This document shows, piece by piece, positions 1 to 10,466 of a stretch of 64,000 nucleotides of DNA (position 1 is the stretch's first letter; the number at the start of each line of letters is the position of its first letter). Made by a program: the position numbers and the translations under genes. The notes under the pieces are model-generated. The model searched no databases, was not told the origin of the DNA, and was given only the letters and a program-made list of their open reading frames with translations. The stretch is from Gadus chalcogrammus (lineage: Eukaryota > Chordata > Actinopteri > Gadiformes > Gadidae), in assembly GCF_026213295.1 (NCBI RefSeq), contig NC_079412.1, forward strand, positions 9,406,454-9,470,453. Direction: 5' to 3'.

Positions 1-59
1 GAGAGAGTAACCAGGGAACGCATCCATGTTAACGCATTTCTATTACCATTTTTCTGAAG

Positions 60-407
60 TGGTTCACTGCAAAGCGCCGTTTATTCCAAATGGTTCGCTA
101 AAGTCTGGAGCCCGCCCTCCGTATGTACACAGGAGTTTGGTTGAGTACGAATGTAACCCTGGATTTAAGATGGAAGGGGAGGGGGTCATGACCTGCCAAC
201 TGAACAGCACATGGTCATCAACGCCAGAGTGCAAAGGTAAGGGCTGCTTATAAATGAAGTTGATAGATAATTACCGCATTTTTTTGCTTATTCTGTGTTT
301 CAAACAATTAATCAGATTTGATTCTGCCGATATTTTCTTCTAGCATTTATCATGACCACCCCTAGAATCATGACCCCAAAGACCCTTCGCCCCCACCCAA
401 AAAGATG
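60..407 (+). pseudogene. 3' part of a tandem paralogue of the CCP gene (CCP exon plus stalk exon), probably broken
   Basis: The CCP exon (60-236, 177 nt, phase 1-1) is nearly identical to the CCP4 exon of the complete gene at 32,469-32,645. It keeps all four cysteines, the Trp and the NST glycosylation site, with about six amino-acid differences. Flanking intron sequence also matches, so this is a recent tandem duplicate on the same strand. The acceptor reads ctgaag where the intact copy has ctgcag. The following stalk exon (344-407) lacks about 33 nt of the Thr repeat and has one extra base after the ATGACCCCAAAGACCC motif. It is 64 nt rather than 96 nt, which changes the exit phase. Similarity to the intact locus ends near 519. 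Its 5' exons lie outside the window. Whether a transcript is made is unknown; the frame change and the retroviral sequence that follows favour a pseudogene. Confidence 0.75.
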
Positions 408-519
408 GTAGCTTTGTTCTTGAGCTATATAAAAATCTTGATTATATATTATATTGTACATTATTAGGGGTCCACCAATACAGTCATCTGTAAATGTAAA
501 GCATCAGAGTCTAGGCCTT

Positions 520-886
520 AACCCTTGTGCTCTGGTCAGCTTTCTTACCTTCCTCTGAGTCAATCAAAATATTAACCGTTGTGCTCTGTTCAGCTGTCCC
601 ACCTTCCTCAGTGGCATCTAATTTAAATGTAAATTATTTTCTATGGGTAACCTGCCTGCCTTCCTCAGAATCAATCGTGATGTTAACTTTCATACTTGGG
701 TAAAACGGCCACAAGGGATAGGACATCCTCAACCTGTATTCTGGACTCACTCTGCTAGGGAGGAGTCTAATGTATGCATGCATTAAACCTAGGTTATATT
801 TGTTCTACAAGTGTGGTGTGCTTTTTGCATTTAGAAATCTCATCTTTCCTAGACGCAATATCTGTTAAAGGAAATTGCCATGATAA
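520..886 (+). mobile_element. Candidate 5' LTR of an endogenous retrovirus relic
   Basis: This stretch starts exactly where similarity to the CCP gene stops and ends just before a tRNA-Pro-like primer binding site, as expected of an LTR. It contains an imperfect direct repeat (gtgctctggtcagct and gtgctctgttcagct with trailing ccttcctc), which resembles U3 enhancer repeats. I could not find a matching 3' LTR in the window, so the exact borders are inferred. Confidence 0.4.
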
Positions 887-888
887 TT

Positions 889-906
889 TGGGGCCTCGTT
901 CGGGAT
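889..906 (+). other. Retroviral primer binding site, tRNA-Pro type
   Basis: The 18 bases TGGGGCCTCGTTCGGGAT differ at only two positions from the standard tRNA-Pro primer binding site of gammaretrovirus-like elements. The site precedes gag-like sequence by about 0.7 kb on the same strand. Confidence 0.65.
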
Positions 907-1089
907 ACCTAACCTGAAGATTCTACAAAATATTATTCCAAAGCAGGTCAACCGTGCTAGGTTGGGGACTGGTTCCCAGAGCTCTACCTCACCACCAGTT
1001 GACCGTAACCAGCTACTGGGGTGAGAAGAGAGCGCCTGTGGGAATAGATTTGGTTTTTTCAGTACGGTATCCTGAGGGAAAATAATTCG

Positions 1090-1340
1090 AACAGGTAACT
1101 GTTCATATAACAGTAAGAGACTCCGTTATATGAACAGTATGTATGGAACGGTAAAGAACCTCAGTTTGGGGCGTATATATATGAACGTATAGCCTAAAAC
1201 GCTCAAGTTACTCTTTCATAGGGTCGCTAAAGCACATCCATTCCGTAAGTATATATACGTAACGGTAAAACACCTCTGTTACAGGAACGGTAAAGAACAT
1301 CCGCTCCGAAAGGTGTATATACGTAACGCTAAAGTAACAG
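1090..1340 (+). repeat. Degenerate tandem repeat in the retroviral leader
   Basis: Several diverged copies of a motif like cgtaacggtaaagaacctc, spaced by tatata-rich linkers, lie between the primer binding site and the gag remnant. Related palindromic bits (ttcatataacag and ctgttatatgaac, 1102-1137) suggest hairpins. Confidence 0.5.
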
Positions 1341-1603
1341 TTAAAAAGGGTAATATTTGATAATAGTAAAATAATCCCTAATAGTGTGTATTAAAAAATT
1401 GGAAATAAATCGGGAAAATTGGAAATTGCGGGACCTGAAAAGGCAATGTCGGGGAAACATGGTGAAACGGCTCTGGAGGGTTTAAAATACAGGAATAAAC
1501 TGGGCTTTCCTGGAATGGGGATTTTTAATTTAAAACGGTTAGAAGAGTTAGAGGGAAGGTTGTTGGAGTCGGAAAGAAAAAAAAAGTTTTAAAACATGTT
1601 GGT

Positions 1604-2420
1604 GTGCATTTCATTTGTGGGAAAAAGAGGGCCAGGATATATAAAAATCAGCTAGAGACAGAGAGCATAGAGAGTGTAGGGATTTTTTATCTCAATTTCA
1701 CCCGATATGTAGACCCGGACCTGGACTGCACCGGCGGACCTCATGCGAATCCCCTTCCACATCCATCGTATGACATCACCCAGGCCACCGCTCGACCAGT
1801 GAACCTCTATCCTGACCTCACAGCAGAGGAGTAGTACCCACCAACAGCGCAACGGGGGTTACCCACTCGTAGCCAGGTGAAAGCTCAATGATCACACCGG
1901 CAGCTGGCGGCCACACCGACCAAGCGGGAACCCGTTGCCAGCCGCATAAAGAACGAGGAAATGACGCTCTGCCTATCTCCTCAACACGAGGGCAGGGAGG
2001 ATGGACTGTTCCCCATGATCGAAGTACTGAACCCCCAGGATCGCAGTCTAGCATACGTTATCCGTGCATGGAGACCCAGTGACATTAAGGACATAGCAGA
2101 ATGTCTCCCGGAACCATCTGCAATGGGAGGGGCAGCCCTCGCAACAGCCATTCTTGAAATGGCCTAACAATACAGGTCATCCATCTGTGATGTGCGCCAA
2201 GTCTGTATGTTCAAACTGGACCTGCACTGGGGTCGCATTCAAGGGGACATTCCCGGGAGAGACCAAGCTGATATAATGTTCAATTGGGACCAAGGACCTG
2301 TATACAGCACCGTCGTATGGGGGGGAAAGGTTATGACAATTATAAGGGCCCACAGCCTACTAGGCCCCACAGCCCCCAGTAGCCTCTATGACAAAATGAT
2401 TATGCATACACTGAACTAAT
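1604..2420 (+). pseudogene. Endogenous retrovirus gag remnant, 5' portion
   Basis: Short open frames at 1604-1834, 1961-2167 and 2192-2419 read like successive parts of a gag polyprotein: a proline-rich segment with NLYPDL, then the start of a capsid-like domain (FPMIEVLNP, RAWRPSDIKDIAECLP). They lie in different frames and are broken by stops and shifts, so nothing functional can be made. Similarity breaks off near 2.4 kb. Capsid-like and zinc-knuckle sequence resumes near 5.95 kb, so the gene was split by later insertions. Assignment rests on pattern resemblance to gamma/epsilon-type gag and on the upstream primer site. No envelope or intact polymerase is visible. Confidence 0.55.
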
Positions 2421-3690
2421 ATATATTCATATGAATGAATCCGAATTAAAACAAAGCCACAAATCATACAATATTCTAATTTTAATCATTTCAATCAGGG
2501 GCGAGTCTAGGTTGTTACTTTTGGGGGGGCTCAACCCCAGGCAGCCACAGGGGTATATGAAGTATATAAAGTCCTGTGCAAGATATTTTTTTTTCACAAC
2601 CTTTATTTTCTTAGTTACTATGCTGTTGTATGTCCAAGCAGATAGCTGGCAGTGTCAGATAAATAATGCAGTTCTGAACCACTAAAGTGATGAAATGAAA
2701 AAAGACTGTTTGGATGAAGGAATAATCAATGGTTGTGAACTGGAATAACAAATTTGAGGTATATTAAATTTCCTACGTGTAAGTTTCACTCAAAAATTAC
2801 CATATTTTCCTGAATATGTTACTGAAACACATTGGTACAACATGATGTCGCCTCACTTTCATGGACCCATACAATTTATAAATTTAATCAACATACATTT
2901 TTATAAACTTTTGATGCAAAAAAATCAACAAGTACAACATGTACAAGTCGAATACTATGAGAAACAGACCACTATTTTCGGGAGCACTAAACTATGAATG
3001 GGTCTCACCTTCAGGGACCCATTCATTTTTATAAAACTTCTGATGCCAAAATATCTTGTTGTTCTGATGCAAAAAAAAAGGATGCTAATTTTCAGTTTAA
3101 AAATAACCGCTGGCATTATTTTATCAACTGAAGGAGTTTTCATTGCCATAACAACGTGAGCTAATCAACAAGTACAACATGTTCTAGACCAGTGGTTCTC
3201 AATTATTTTTCTTTCATTCCCCCCCAAGGAGACAAACATTTTATCATGCCCTCTCTGAATTGAAATAGCCTACTATTGAGAACCTGCTAATATTTATTTA
3301 TTTCGATTAATAAAATTAGCGGAGATAACATCTGCAACAACTTAAAACTATTTCCAACTTCAGTTTATTAACTCCATTTGTAACATTTAAACAAGACGGC
3401 TAAGTCTGTGTGAATCTCAAAACAGAGAAACAAGAGCAAATGATTCACTGGGGTTTGCATTTAATTATAATACTTTTAAAAAGTAAACATTGGTCACTTG
3501 TCAGCTTCATCAGCTTATTCCCTTTCAAAAAAAATTATATATGTTCATCTTTCAAGCATGAATAAAGACACCAAGTCCCTCTGTCATGACTTTGTAAGAT
3601 TACAATTCTTGTTAAACTTCTGACCCTTGTTATTATGTTTATTTAAAATAAAATAAGTAACTTATTAAAATAAATAAATAAATACATAAG
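2421..3690. other. AT-rich non-coding DNA with repeat fragments
   Basis: No gene is seen. An 18-bp direct repeat (tcaacaagtacaacatgt) occurs near 2926 and 3164. At about 3190 the sequence cagtggttctcaa matches the usual start of hAT/Charlie terminal repeats, but no opposite end was found. The rest is AT-rich and unassigned. Confidence 0.5.
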
Positions 3691-3697
3691 ACACTAA

Positions 3698-4511
3698 GGG
3701 CCCTATCTTGCATCCGGCGCAAGTGACTTAGTCACTGGCGCATGTGTCGTTGCTAGTTTACAACTGGCGCAGAGCGTTCTTTTCCCACCACCGCCACTCG
3801 CCGGTAAATTAGGGATTGATCATGCGCCCCAAGGAGCGGTTCGGCGAAAGGAGGAGGCGTGTTCTGGCGCTAACGATATTTTGCCGTTTCTGAATACAAC
3901 TGCGCCACAGACCAGGAAATACCTGGTTTAAAGTCAGTGGCGCGTTGTTCAGATGCTGTTTTAAGGGTGCATGCATACACGCGCATACACTTTGCTTCTC
4001 TCATCTACACGGACAGCAGTTCCCATTTTTGCAAACCCATACATAATTACAAGAAAAATAAAATATTACCACACAAGGAAAATCATTGTGGTGTCCATAA
4101 AGATAAAATAAATAGGCATAAATCTAGCGTACACATTTACCCAAATTATTCACGCGAATTGTAGCAGGTGTAATGACGGATCAAATTAACCTGGTTGACC
4201 AATAGTGGCAAGAGAGATATGTAGGCTATATAAGGACACCTGTCAAAGTGGGTTGTCCTTCAAGAATCAGGAACCACAATTCTGAAGACTGCAAAATAAA
4301 TTCTGAAGACTGCGAAATCACCTTCTGTAAGTCCATTTAAAACCTTACTCTGCAACTTACCAGTTAAGTTGAGGTTGCTCATAATTTTTCTATTGCACCG
4401 TGGAATGGAATACGTCTTGGGACCGAGGATCAGACGCCGGGGGGAGAGGGTCTACCGGCCCAGAAACACCTATCTCTCCCTGAGTGAGGAGGAATGTTAT
4501 CATCTCTCCTA
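3698..4511 (+). mobile_element. PIF/Harbinger-like transposon fragment (left end and first ORF piece)
   Basis: After a TAA trinucleotide the sequence begins gggccctatcttgcatcc and continues with many (t)ggcgc boxes, as in teleost Harbinger termini. Near 4406-4511 a short frame (MEYVLGPRIRRRGERVYRPR and onward) resembles the basic N-terminal segment of proteins these elements encode. It stops abruptly where the hAT fragment begins. The right terminus is not visible. Confidence 0.4.
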
Positions 4512-4599
4512 GAGGCCCTGGATAGCATCTTTGCTAGGTGGAGCTTGACTAATTAAGTCAAATCAGAGGTCACTAGTCTCAGGAGTTATTTTACATCTT

Positions 4600-5476
4600 T
4601 TAGAGCCATTGTTCTCCTGACTGTCTGGAAAAAATACTGCAGTCCATTGAAGACAGAAACATAATTCTGCAATTCAGAAAAATTACACTAGATGTAGAAG
4701 CAGCCAACATAGAGGCATTGAAGGAAGAAATGCAGTTCTTTCGCAACTCCTGGGACGACTTCCTTGCAGAGGCTTTCCTTATCGCAGAAGCTATGGATGT
4801 TCCCACTGGATTTCCAGTCAGCCACAAGCGAATGAGAAAACGTTTTGCACATGAGAGTCAGAGGTCAGAAGAAGAGGGAAACCAACAGACAGAATCAAAT
4901 CTGTTTCGCAACAGCGTGTTCTATGTGGCTTTAGATAACATCATCTGTGCCTTGGACACCCGCTTTCAATCCATTGAAAATATCTGTGAGGAATTTGCTG
5001 CAATACTGAAAATCAAGGATTTAAAAGATGGTCAGATTCACTCAGTTTGCCATTCATTAACAAGCATATACAAACAGGATCTTAGTGCTAATTTTGAAAG
5101 TTAAGTGCAACATTTGAGGTCTGTTTATAGTGCCACATTTTCAGACTGCGACTCCCCCCTTGAACTGCTGAATTCCATTCATAAACTTCAGCTTCAGAGC
5201 ATTTTTGGTGAAGTATGTGTTGCCATCCGAATCTTCTGTACAATACCTGTGACTGTGGCAGGTGGAGAAAGGGCGTTCAGCAAACTGAAACTAGTTAAGA
5301 ACTATCTCAGATCCACAACAAGCCAAGAGAGGCTAAATAACCTTGCTAGACTTTCAATTGAAAGTCAGCTAAGCCGACAATTGAACTTCAAAGACCTCAT
5401 CAGCGAATTGGCTAACAAAATGGCTCGTCGTTTGAGACTTACAGTGAACAAACAAGCCAATTTAAACTTTAATTGA
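4600..5476 (+). pseudogene. hAT-family transposase, C-terminal half, with an in-frame stop
   Basis: Frames 4718-5104 and 5105-5476 are the same reading frame separated by one TAA (5102-5104). Together they form the C-terminal part of a hAT transposase of the ZMYM/TTF group. The first part carries the helical stretch ending in a basic KRMRKRF block. The second part is the hAT dimerisation domain, with the signatures VAGGERAFSKLKLVKNYLRS and ERLNNLARLSIE. Upstream sequence 4600-4717 continues the domain in shifted frames. The N-terminal zinc finger and most of the catalytic domain are missing, so this is a dead copy. It lies inside the split retroviral relic. Confidence 0.8.
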
Positions 5477-5479
5477 GAT

Positions 5480-5940
5480 TAGATGAGGCTTGTTGTTGTT
5501 TTTGATATTTGTTTTACAACAACGTATTCCATGTGCTCTTTGTTTCACTTGCACATTTAAGTTAAATGCTACTTATTTACCTGTGGACTATCTTGAGCCA
5601 GGACACTTTGTTTTTTTGCATATCAGTGCTTGATTGTTAAATACAATAAAATACCCACACCTATTTGTTGAGTGGTTAATTGAAAATGTATTTGCAAACA
5701 GAGGTGTAATAACGTGATGCAAATCAGGGAAATGAGAATAAGACAATTAATAATACCTAATTTACATAGTAATACTCTGACTTGTTAAGTTATTAAATGT
5801 AAAAAAGGAAACAAATTTGGTGTATTACACCAGGCACCGTCAAGAACACTGAAAAACAAGAACATTTAAGGTGGCAATGATTGGGGTAGAGGGGCCCACA
5901 CCGATATTCTTTCAGGGGGCCCAGAATTCCTAGCAACTGC
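5480..5940. other. AT-rich spacer without recognisable gene
   Basis: This sequence lies between the hAT fragment and resumed gag-like sequence. An AATAAA (5645-5650) could be the transposon poly(A) signal. Nothing else could be assigned. Confidence 0.4.
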
Positions 5941-6700
5941 CCTGCCTGTATACCAACTCCTGGTGGAGAGACTCTGCGATCGGACCTGGGAGGCATTCCC
6001 TATGATTAAGGACTGGACCGCTATTCGCAAGGTGAAACAACAAGAAGGCGATTAAATGGCTGATCTGGTAGATCGTGTTAAGAAGGTGTTCAAGATCCAT
6101 GTTGGGAAGCCCGTACCAACCGACAGACTAGTTCAAACTATGTACGAAGAAAACCTTACCGCCGCCTTCCTGGATGCGTTGGACAACAAAATATCAGAAT
6201 TCATAGAGACACATTGCATTGGATGGTGTACCGCCAGCCTTGCCGTGATTGCAAGCTACGCCAACCATGCAGAAGGAGAAGAAGAAGAGGAAAGAAGAGC
6301 TCAGGAAAAAGGAAGAAAAAAGGAGAGCCAAAGATAAGGCAGAGACAGCCCATAAGCTTCGACTCACTCACCTGAAGGCCCTGGAGAATCCCACGCCCAT
6401 CCGTCCCATCAAACACCAGGGAGGCGACCGGTCAAAAGGGAGGAACATATTTGATGGAGGCGCCAGGTGGCAAGGACGACCAAAGGAAAGTGGTGAAGCA
6501 CAGAGGCAGGCCTGCTTTCGTTGTGGCGGCATGGATCATTGGTTCAAAGATTTTCCCGACAGAATGGACAAAAACAATGGAACGGTCGGCTGACAGTTTG
6601 CAATAAGTTTGACTGTGAATCATCCAAGAGGCAGCGGTGGATGGGGGCATTTGTATTGACGGGACGCAGGAGCAGGCCAGGTCCAAGGAGGAGGTACGAG
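5941..6700 (+). pseudogene. Endogenous retrovirus gag remnant, 3' portion with altered zinc knuckle
   Basis: The frame at 6056-6337 resembles the C-terminal half of a gag capsid (a helix-rich region with SEFIETHCIGW and ASYANHAE). It is followed in another frame (6249-6593) by a Lys/Glu-rich linker and a nucleocapsid-like knuckle at 6513-6554. That knuckle keeps Cys, Cys and His, but Phe (6552-6554) stands where the fourth ligand, Cys, is expected. A TAA at 6053-6055 interrupts the frame just before 6056. The piece probably belongs to the same relic as 1,604-2,420, separated by inserted transposons. It ends at the Harbinger element that starts at 6709. Confidence 0.6.
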
Positions 6701-7334
6701 CACCATAAAGGCCTAAATACAACGGCGCCGCAGCGCAGCGGCGCGCATTTTACGCGCGTCAAAAGCCGCCCCTAGCACCAACAGGAGGAGGCGTGACGGC
6801 CGCGCTGCAGTATAATCAGGAAGTCACCTGTCAATAAACCGCAGCAAAGAGAGAAACGCAATGGGTGAGTAGCCTATTGTAGCCTAGTTTATTTATTTTC
6901 CATCTTTTTGGCTGAATAATTTGAAAAATGTATAATCTGCGCAGTGAAAGTATGTTTTCAAGCATCAGATCAACTTAGTTTGTAGGGCACTTTATTGTTT
7001 TATTTACTGTCATTTCTTATTTATTTTATATTTTGCAATTATTCATCTACTGCATCAACAATCTCAATAAGTGCAGGACCTTCTATTAAGCCTTTTTAGT
7101 ATATAGTGCAGTCACCTTTTAAGGCCAATTGTTATTGTGTGTATTTATTGTATTGAGCTACTGGATGGCTTTATTGGTCCCCATTGGGACCAATAAAGTA
7201 GCTATCTATCTATCCATCTATATAGCCTTAACATAGCCACACCTTTACATGTAGGCCTATGCAGCCAGTAGTTATCCATTTTAATTGAACACAAGTTATT
7301 TCATATTTTATTGAGGTTTTTTTATTTCAACAGA

Positions 7335-7424
7335 ACAATTGTTGCCAGACAGAGGGTGGTTGCCCTTCTTCTGCTGCGCCGTAGGCGGGCAAGGAGAAGA
7401 CCCAGAGAGACAGTTAATACATGA
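7335..7424 (+). pseudogene. HARBI1-like transposase N-terminal remnant
   Basis: Behind a splice-acceptor-like tttcaacag the frame reads VVALLLLRRRRARRRPRE, the Leu/Arg-rich N-terminus seen in many fish Harbinger nucleases, then hits TGA at 7422-7424. No DDE catalytic region follows; an L2-like 3' tail occupies the next bases. Confidence 0.5.
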
Positions 7425-7489
7425 CAATGCATTTTTGAACTTTGCCTGTGTTTTCTTTTACTTAGCCTATCTATTTTATTGTATTGTAT

Positions 7490-7572
7490 ATTTATTGTAT
7501 TTCTATGTGAAGCACTTTGAGTCTGCTTCATGAATGAAAAGTGCTATATAAATGAAGTTGCCTTGCCTTAAA
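7490..7572 (+). repeat. L2-type LINE 3' end fragment
   Basis: The sequence gtgctatataaatgaagttg followed by short ccttg repeats is the usual 3' terminus of teleost L2 retrotransposons. Similar tails occur at about 24,330-24,376 and 60,735-60,775. Confidence 0.6.
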
Positions 7573-7702
7573 TAAAAATATATATATTACAAGTAATCTG
7601 GTTTCTACCTATACATGGTGTGATTATATGTGACTTGATTTCGTCTATTTCCCATTATGGTTAATGGTTTGGGTACTTAGTCCACCATTGTTGATTTCTC
7701 AC

Positions 7703-7835
7703 CTGAAGAGCCAATCTCCAGAGCTATGGCTTGCCAGGCAATGTCCTTTTTGGAGTTGTCTTTGTAATGACGAGAACATTGGTCATACAATTCGACATAT
7801 TTTTCCACCTCGACGACCAGTCTATCATCGTCCAT
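7703..7835 (-). pseudogene. MADF-domain exon of a Harbinger accessory (Myb/SANT-like) protein
   Basis: Reading leftward from the ATG at 7835, the 133-nt exon encodes a MADF-like helix pattern: LVVEVEKYVELYDQ, then HYKDNSKKDIAW with the conserved Trp, then AIALEIGSSG. It ends at a GTGAGA donor. MADF proteins accompany Harbinger transposases as DNA-binding partners. No downstream exon was recognised, so it is probably a relic. Confidence 0.65.
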
Positions 7836-8154
7836 TCTCGTAATTGTTTCTCACAAACGAAAGAGGGCGACATCCAGTGATGAGGGGTAGATATGGAGGT
7901 GCCTACGGGACCCGGGATGTACAAACCAGCTTTTAAAAAGCCGGGGCGGCGACGCTTGGGAATAGAACTCTTGTCTCGAAGACTAGTTGGGCGGCGCGGC
8001 GCGGAACGCTGCCGCGCAGCTAGTCGGCGCTGGTGTGGGCTAGTATATCCGGAATAATGGGGGCAGACTTTTTTACGCGCCGCTGCGGCGCCGGTGTATT
8101 TAGGCCTTAACACATACATCACCAATGAAATGAAATCAAATATTGCAGTCAGTC

Positions 8155-8393
8155 ATCATCACGTAGTACTTAACTATACCCATGTCCTTTGCTAGTGCGG
8201 AGCGCAGCTTCTCCATCTCCACCCTCCGTCGACTGAAAACAGATTACGGTCCACAATGACAGAGAAACGCCTGAACAACCTTCTCTTCCTCCACATCCAC
8301 AAGGATTTCACTGATGCCCTGGACCTCAAAAAACTGCTCCGGAGGTTTTGCTTTGCCAGCGAGCGAAGGGAGCTGTACTTCGGGAAAATCTGA
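8155..8393 (+). pseudogene. hAT transposase dimerisation-domain fragment
   Basis: The sequence encodes SFASAERSFSISTLRRLKT, then, after a one-base frame change, MTEKRLNNLLFLHIHKD and a natural stop at 8391-8393. These are the hAT C-terminal motifs (ERSFS, LRRLKT, RLN, L.IH). It is a different hAT lineage from the copy at 4.6-5.5 kb. Only the last ~75 residues remain. Confidence 0.75.
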
Positions 8394-8806
8394 GGAGGAT
8401 GGAATAAGAGACGGAGTTAAGACAGTGAGGCTACAAGTGCTACTTTTTGAGTAGGTGTAGGCGGCTACTCCATTCTTTTGGCCCAAATAGTGTTCAGTAA
8501 AAAAAAATGAATAAAAATAATAATAATAATAATCAGTTGGTGACTGACTGTTGGCTTGTTTTAGCCTTACACAATTCTATTGTTTTACAATAAATTATTC
8601 TGATAACATGATGTTTCATTTATTCACTCCCTCACTCGCTCACTCCCAATTAGTTAAACTCATAGTGGTAGATATAACAGAGTGGCAACACTTCCATTGG
8701 ACTCCGTTGTAGCGCCTACTTCCGGGGTATGGAGCCTCGAATAGTTCCAAACAACCATTTTACGGCGTAGGAGATCATTAATTTCCATTGCTGGCCGTCG
8801 AGTAAC
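8394..8806. other. Non-coding spacer
   Basis: It holds a short (AAT)n run near 8516-8534 and AT-rich sequence that may be the hAT 3' end. No gene is seen. Confidence 0.4.
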
Positions 8807-8807
8807 T

Positions 8808-9390
8808 TCTGAGGTAAATTGATTAAATAGCTACCTCTTTTGAATGGTCAACTTTCTATATTGTATCAGAGGCCCTTTATGATGCATATACTGATGTTTA
8901 TTTGTAAATGCACAGCGTAATTATATATATATTTATCTTGGTATACGACCGATTGCCTGCTAGTTTGTTAGCTCAACTTCGTCACCTGTGAAGGTATCTC
9001 CAGGGGTAAATTGATGAAATAGCTACCTCTTTTGAATTGTCAACTGTATTTTATTAGAGGTCCATTTATGGTGCATATACTGATATTTATTTGAATATGC
9101 ACGGCGTAATTATATGTATATTTATCTTGGTAGACGACCGATTGCCTGCTAGTTTGGTAGCTCGACATCACCACCTGGGAAGGTATCTCCAGGGGTAAAT
9201 TTATTAAATAGCTGCCTCTTTTGAATTGTCAACTGTCTGTATTGTATCAGGACCTTTATGATGCATATACTGATATTTATTTATATATGCACAGCGTAAT
9301 TATATATATATACATTTTTTATCTTGGTAGACGACCGATTGCCTGCTGGTTTGTTAGCTCGACTTCGCCATGTGAAGGTATCTACACCAA
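8808..9390. repeat. Three tandem copies of a ~191-bp satellite-like unit
   Basis: The landmark gtaaatt.attaaatagct.cctcttttgaat recurs at about 8815, 9006 and 9197, giving a period of 191 bp. The rest of each unit, including cgaccgattgcctgct, is also conserved with a few per cent divergence. Confidence 0.85.
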
Positions 9391-9424
9391 CAATTACGAA
9401 GTTCAGTAGTAATACATAATAATA

Positions 9425-9545
9425 ATAATGCATTTAATTTAGAGGCGCCTTTCAAGACACCCAAGGTCACCTTACAGAGCATATAGTCATCATAAATCGT
9501 TTAAAAAACAAGACATTGTGGAAAAAAAATAAAATAAATAAGTAG
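9425..9545 (-). repeat. Interspersed teleost repeat (copy A)
   Basis: The sequence ttagaggcgcctttcaagac, then accttacag and acaagacattgtgg, recurs in inverted orientation at about 50,617-50,740, so it is a dispersed element. The class was not determined. Confidence 0.7.
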
Positions 9546-9930
9546 TAGTGAATCTAACTTTTATTTAGTTAGTTATTTATGTTGGATTACTAGGATCATT
9601 TAGGTTGATTTAAGGACGGGTTTTATGATGCGATAGCTAGTAGAAATAACGGTGTGCTTGTTTAATTGTATCCTGGAAAGGGTGATGTTCAGCACATGAA
9701 GCCCTATAGATGCCGCCGCTTCAACAATGCTGATTATGATGGGCGGTGAATTTAACCTGTATGGCTTTTTCGTTTTAACTTGTTGTTGACTGAATTGTTT
9801 CTCTTTCTTAGTGCCAAATGGATTCTTTTTTGTTTTACAAGAGCCCTCTCTGCTCTCCTTCTCATTAATTTTTCCTTTTCTAGTTGCCTTATTAGGTCCT
9901 CCACAGTCACCCCATCAGTCCCTGGCAGTC

Positions 9931-10053
9931 TAGTCCCTGGATCACCTGCCCCTGGATCACCTGCCCCTGGATCACCTGCCCCTGGATCACCTGCACCTGG
10001 ATCACCTGCCCCTGGATCACCTGCCCCTGGATCACCTGCCCCTGGATCACCTG
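9931..10053 (+). repeat. 15-bp minisatellite, 8 copies
   Basis: The unit cctggatcacctgcc is repeated eight times with almost no variation. It translates to a PGSPA repeat on the + strand, but the surrounding frame has no recognisable domain, so I treat it as non-coding. Confidence 0.9.
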
Positions 10054-10466
10054 CCCTGGCAAAGTGGCCTCTTGATTGCTCTCTCTGTCTCCTGTCATGT
10101 CCTTTTCATCGCTCTTGAAATCCACCTCAATTTCTCCCTCAATCTCTGTAACAGTTACAAGGTAATGTTGCTGTTATATGTATTTTGCCTTTGCATTTGC
10201 AACTACTGTCATCTCCAATGTGAGGCAATGTAAGAAAATTAAATAAAGCGAAACATTTCTGTAATGTGAATTCAATCATCTGCCACAATCAGAAACCAAT
10301 AAAATGTATAAATGGATCTACCGGCAATTGTTGATTGGTTAGAAATGTGTCGATTATCTACATTGTGTGCAAATCCTCAGAGAATCCCTGACCTCTGGTT
10401 GTTTTTTAAACTGAATGTACAAATATGAATTATGTAATCTCATTAGGAGTGTAGTTTATCCTTGAA

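Larger units (their letters stand above)
6709..8107. mobile_element. PIF/Harbinger-type DNA transposon, internally reduced, with TAA target duplication
   Basis: Inverted ends aggcctaaatacaacggcgc (left) and gcgccggtgtatttaggcct (right) are flanked on both sides by TAA (6706-6708 and 8108-8110), the trinucleotide duplication typical of Harbinger elements. The GC-rich termini contain further cgcgcc palindromes. Inside are two coding remnants typical of the superfamily: a MADF-domain exon on the - strand (7703-7835) and the Arg-rich start of a HARBI1-like nuclease on the + strand (7335-7424). The nuclease catalytic region is absent, so the copy is non-autonomous. Confidence 0.75.

Noticed and set aside
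9780..10118. Pro/Gly/Ser repeat protein (PGSPA)n
   Set aside because: Produced by the 15-bp minisatellite. Flanks have no signal of coding.
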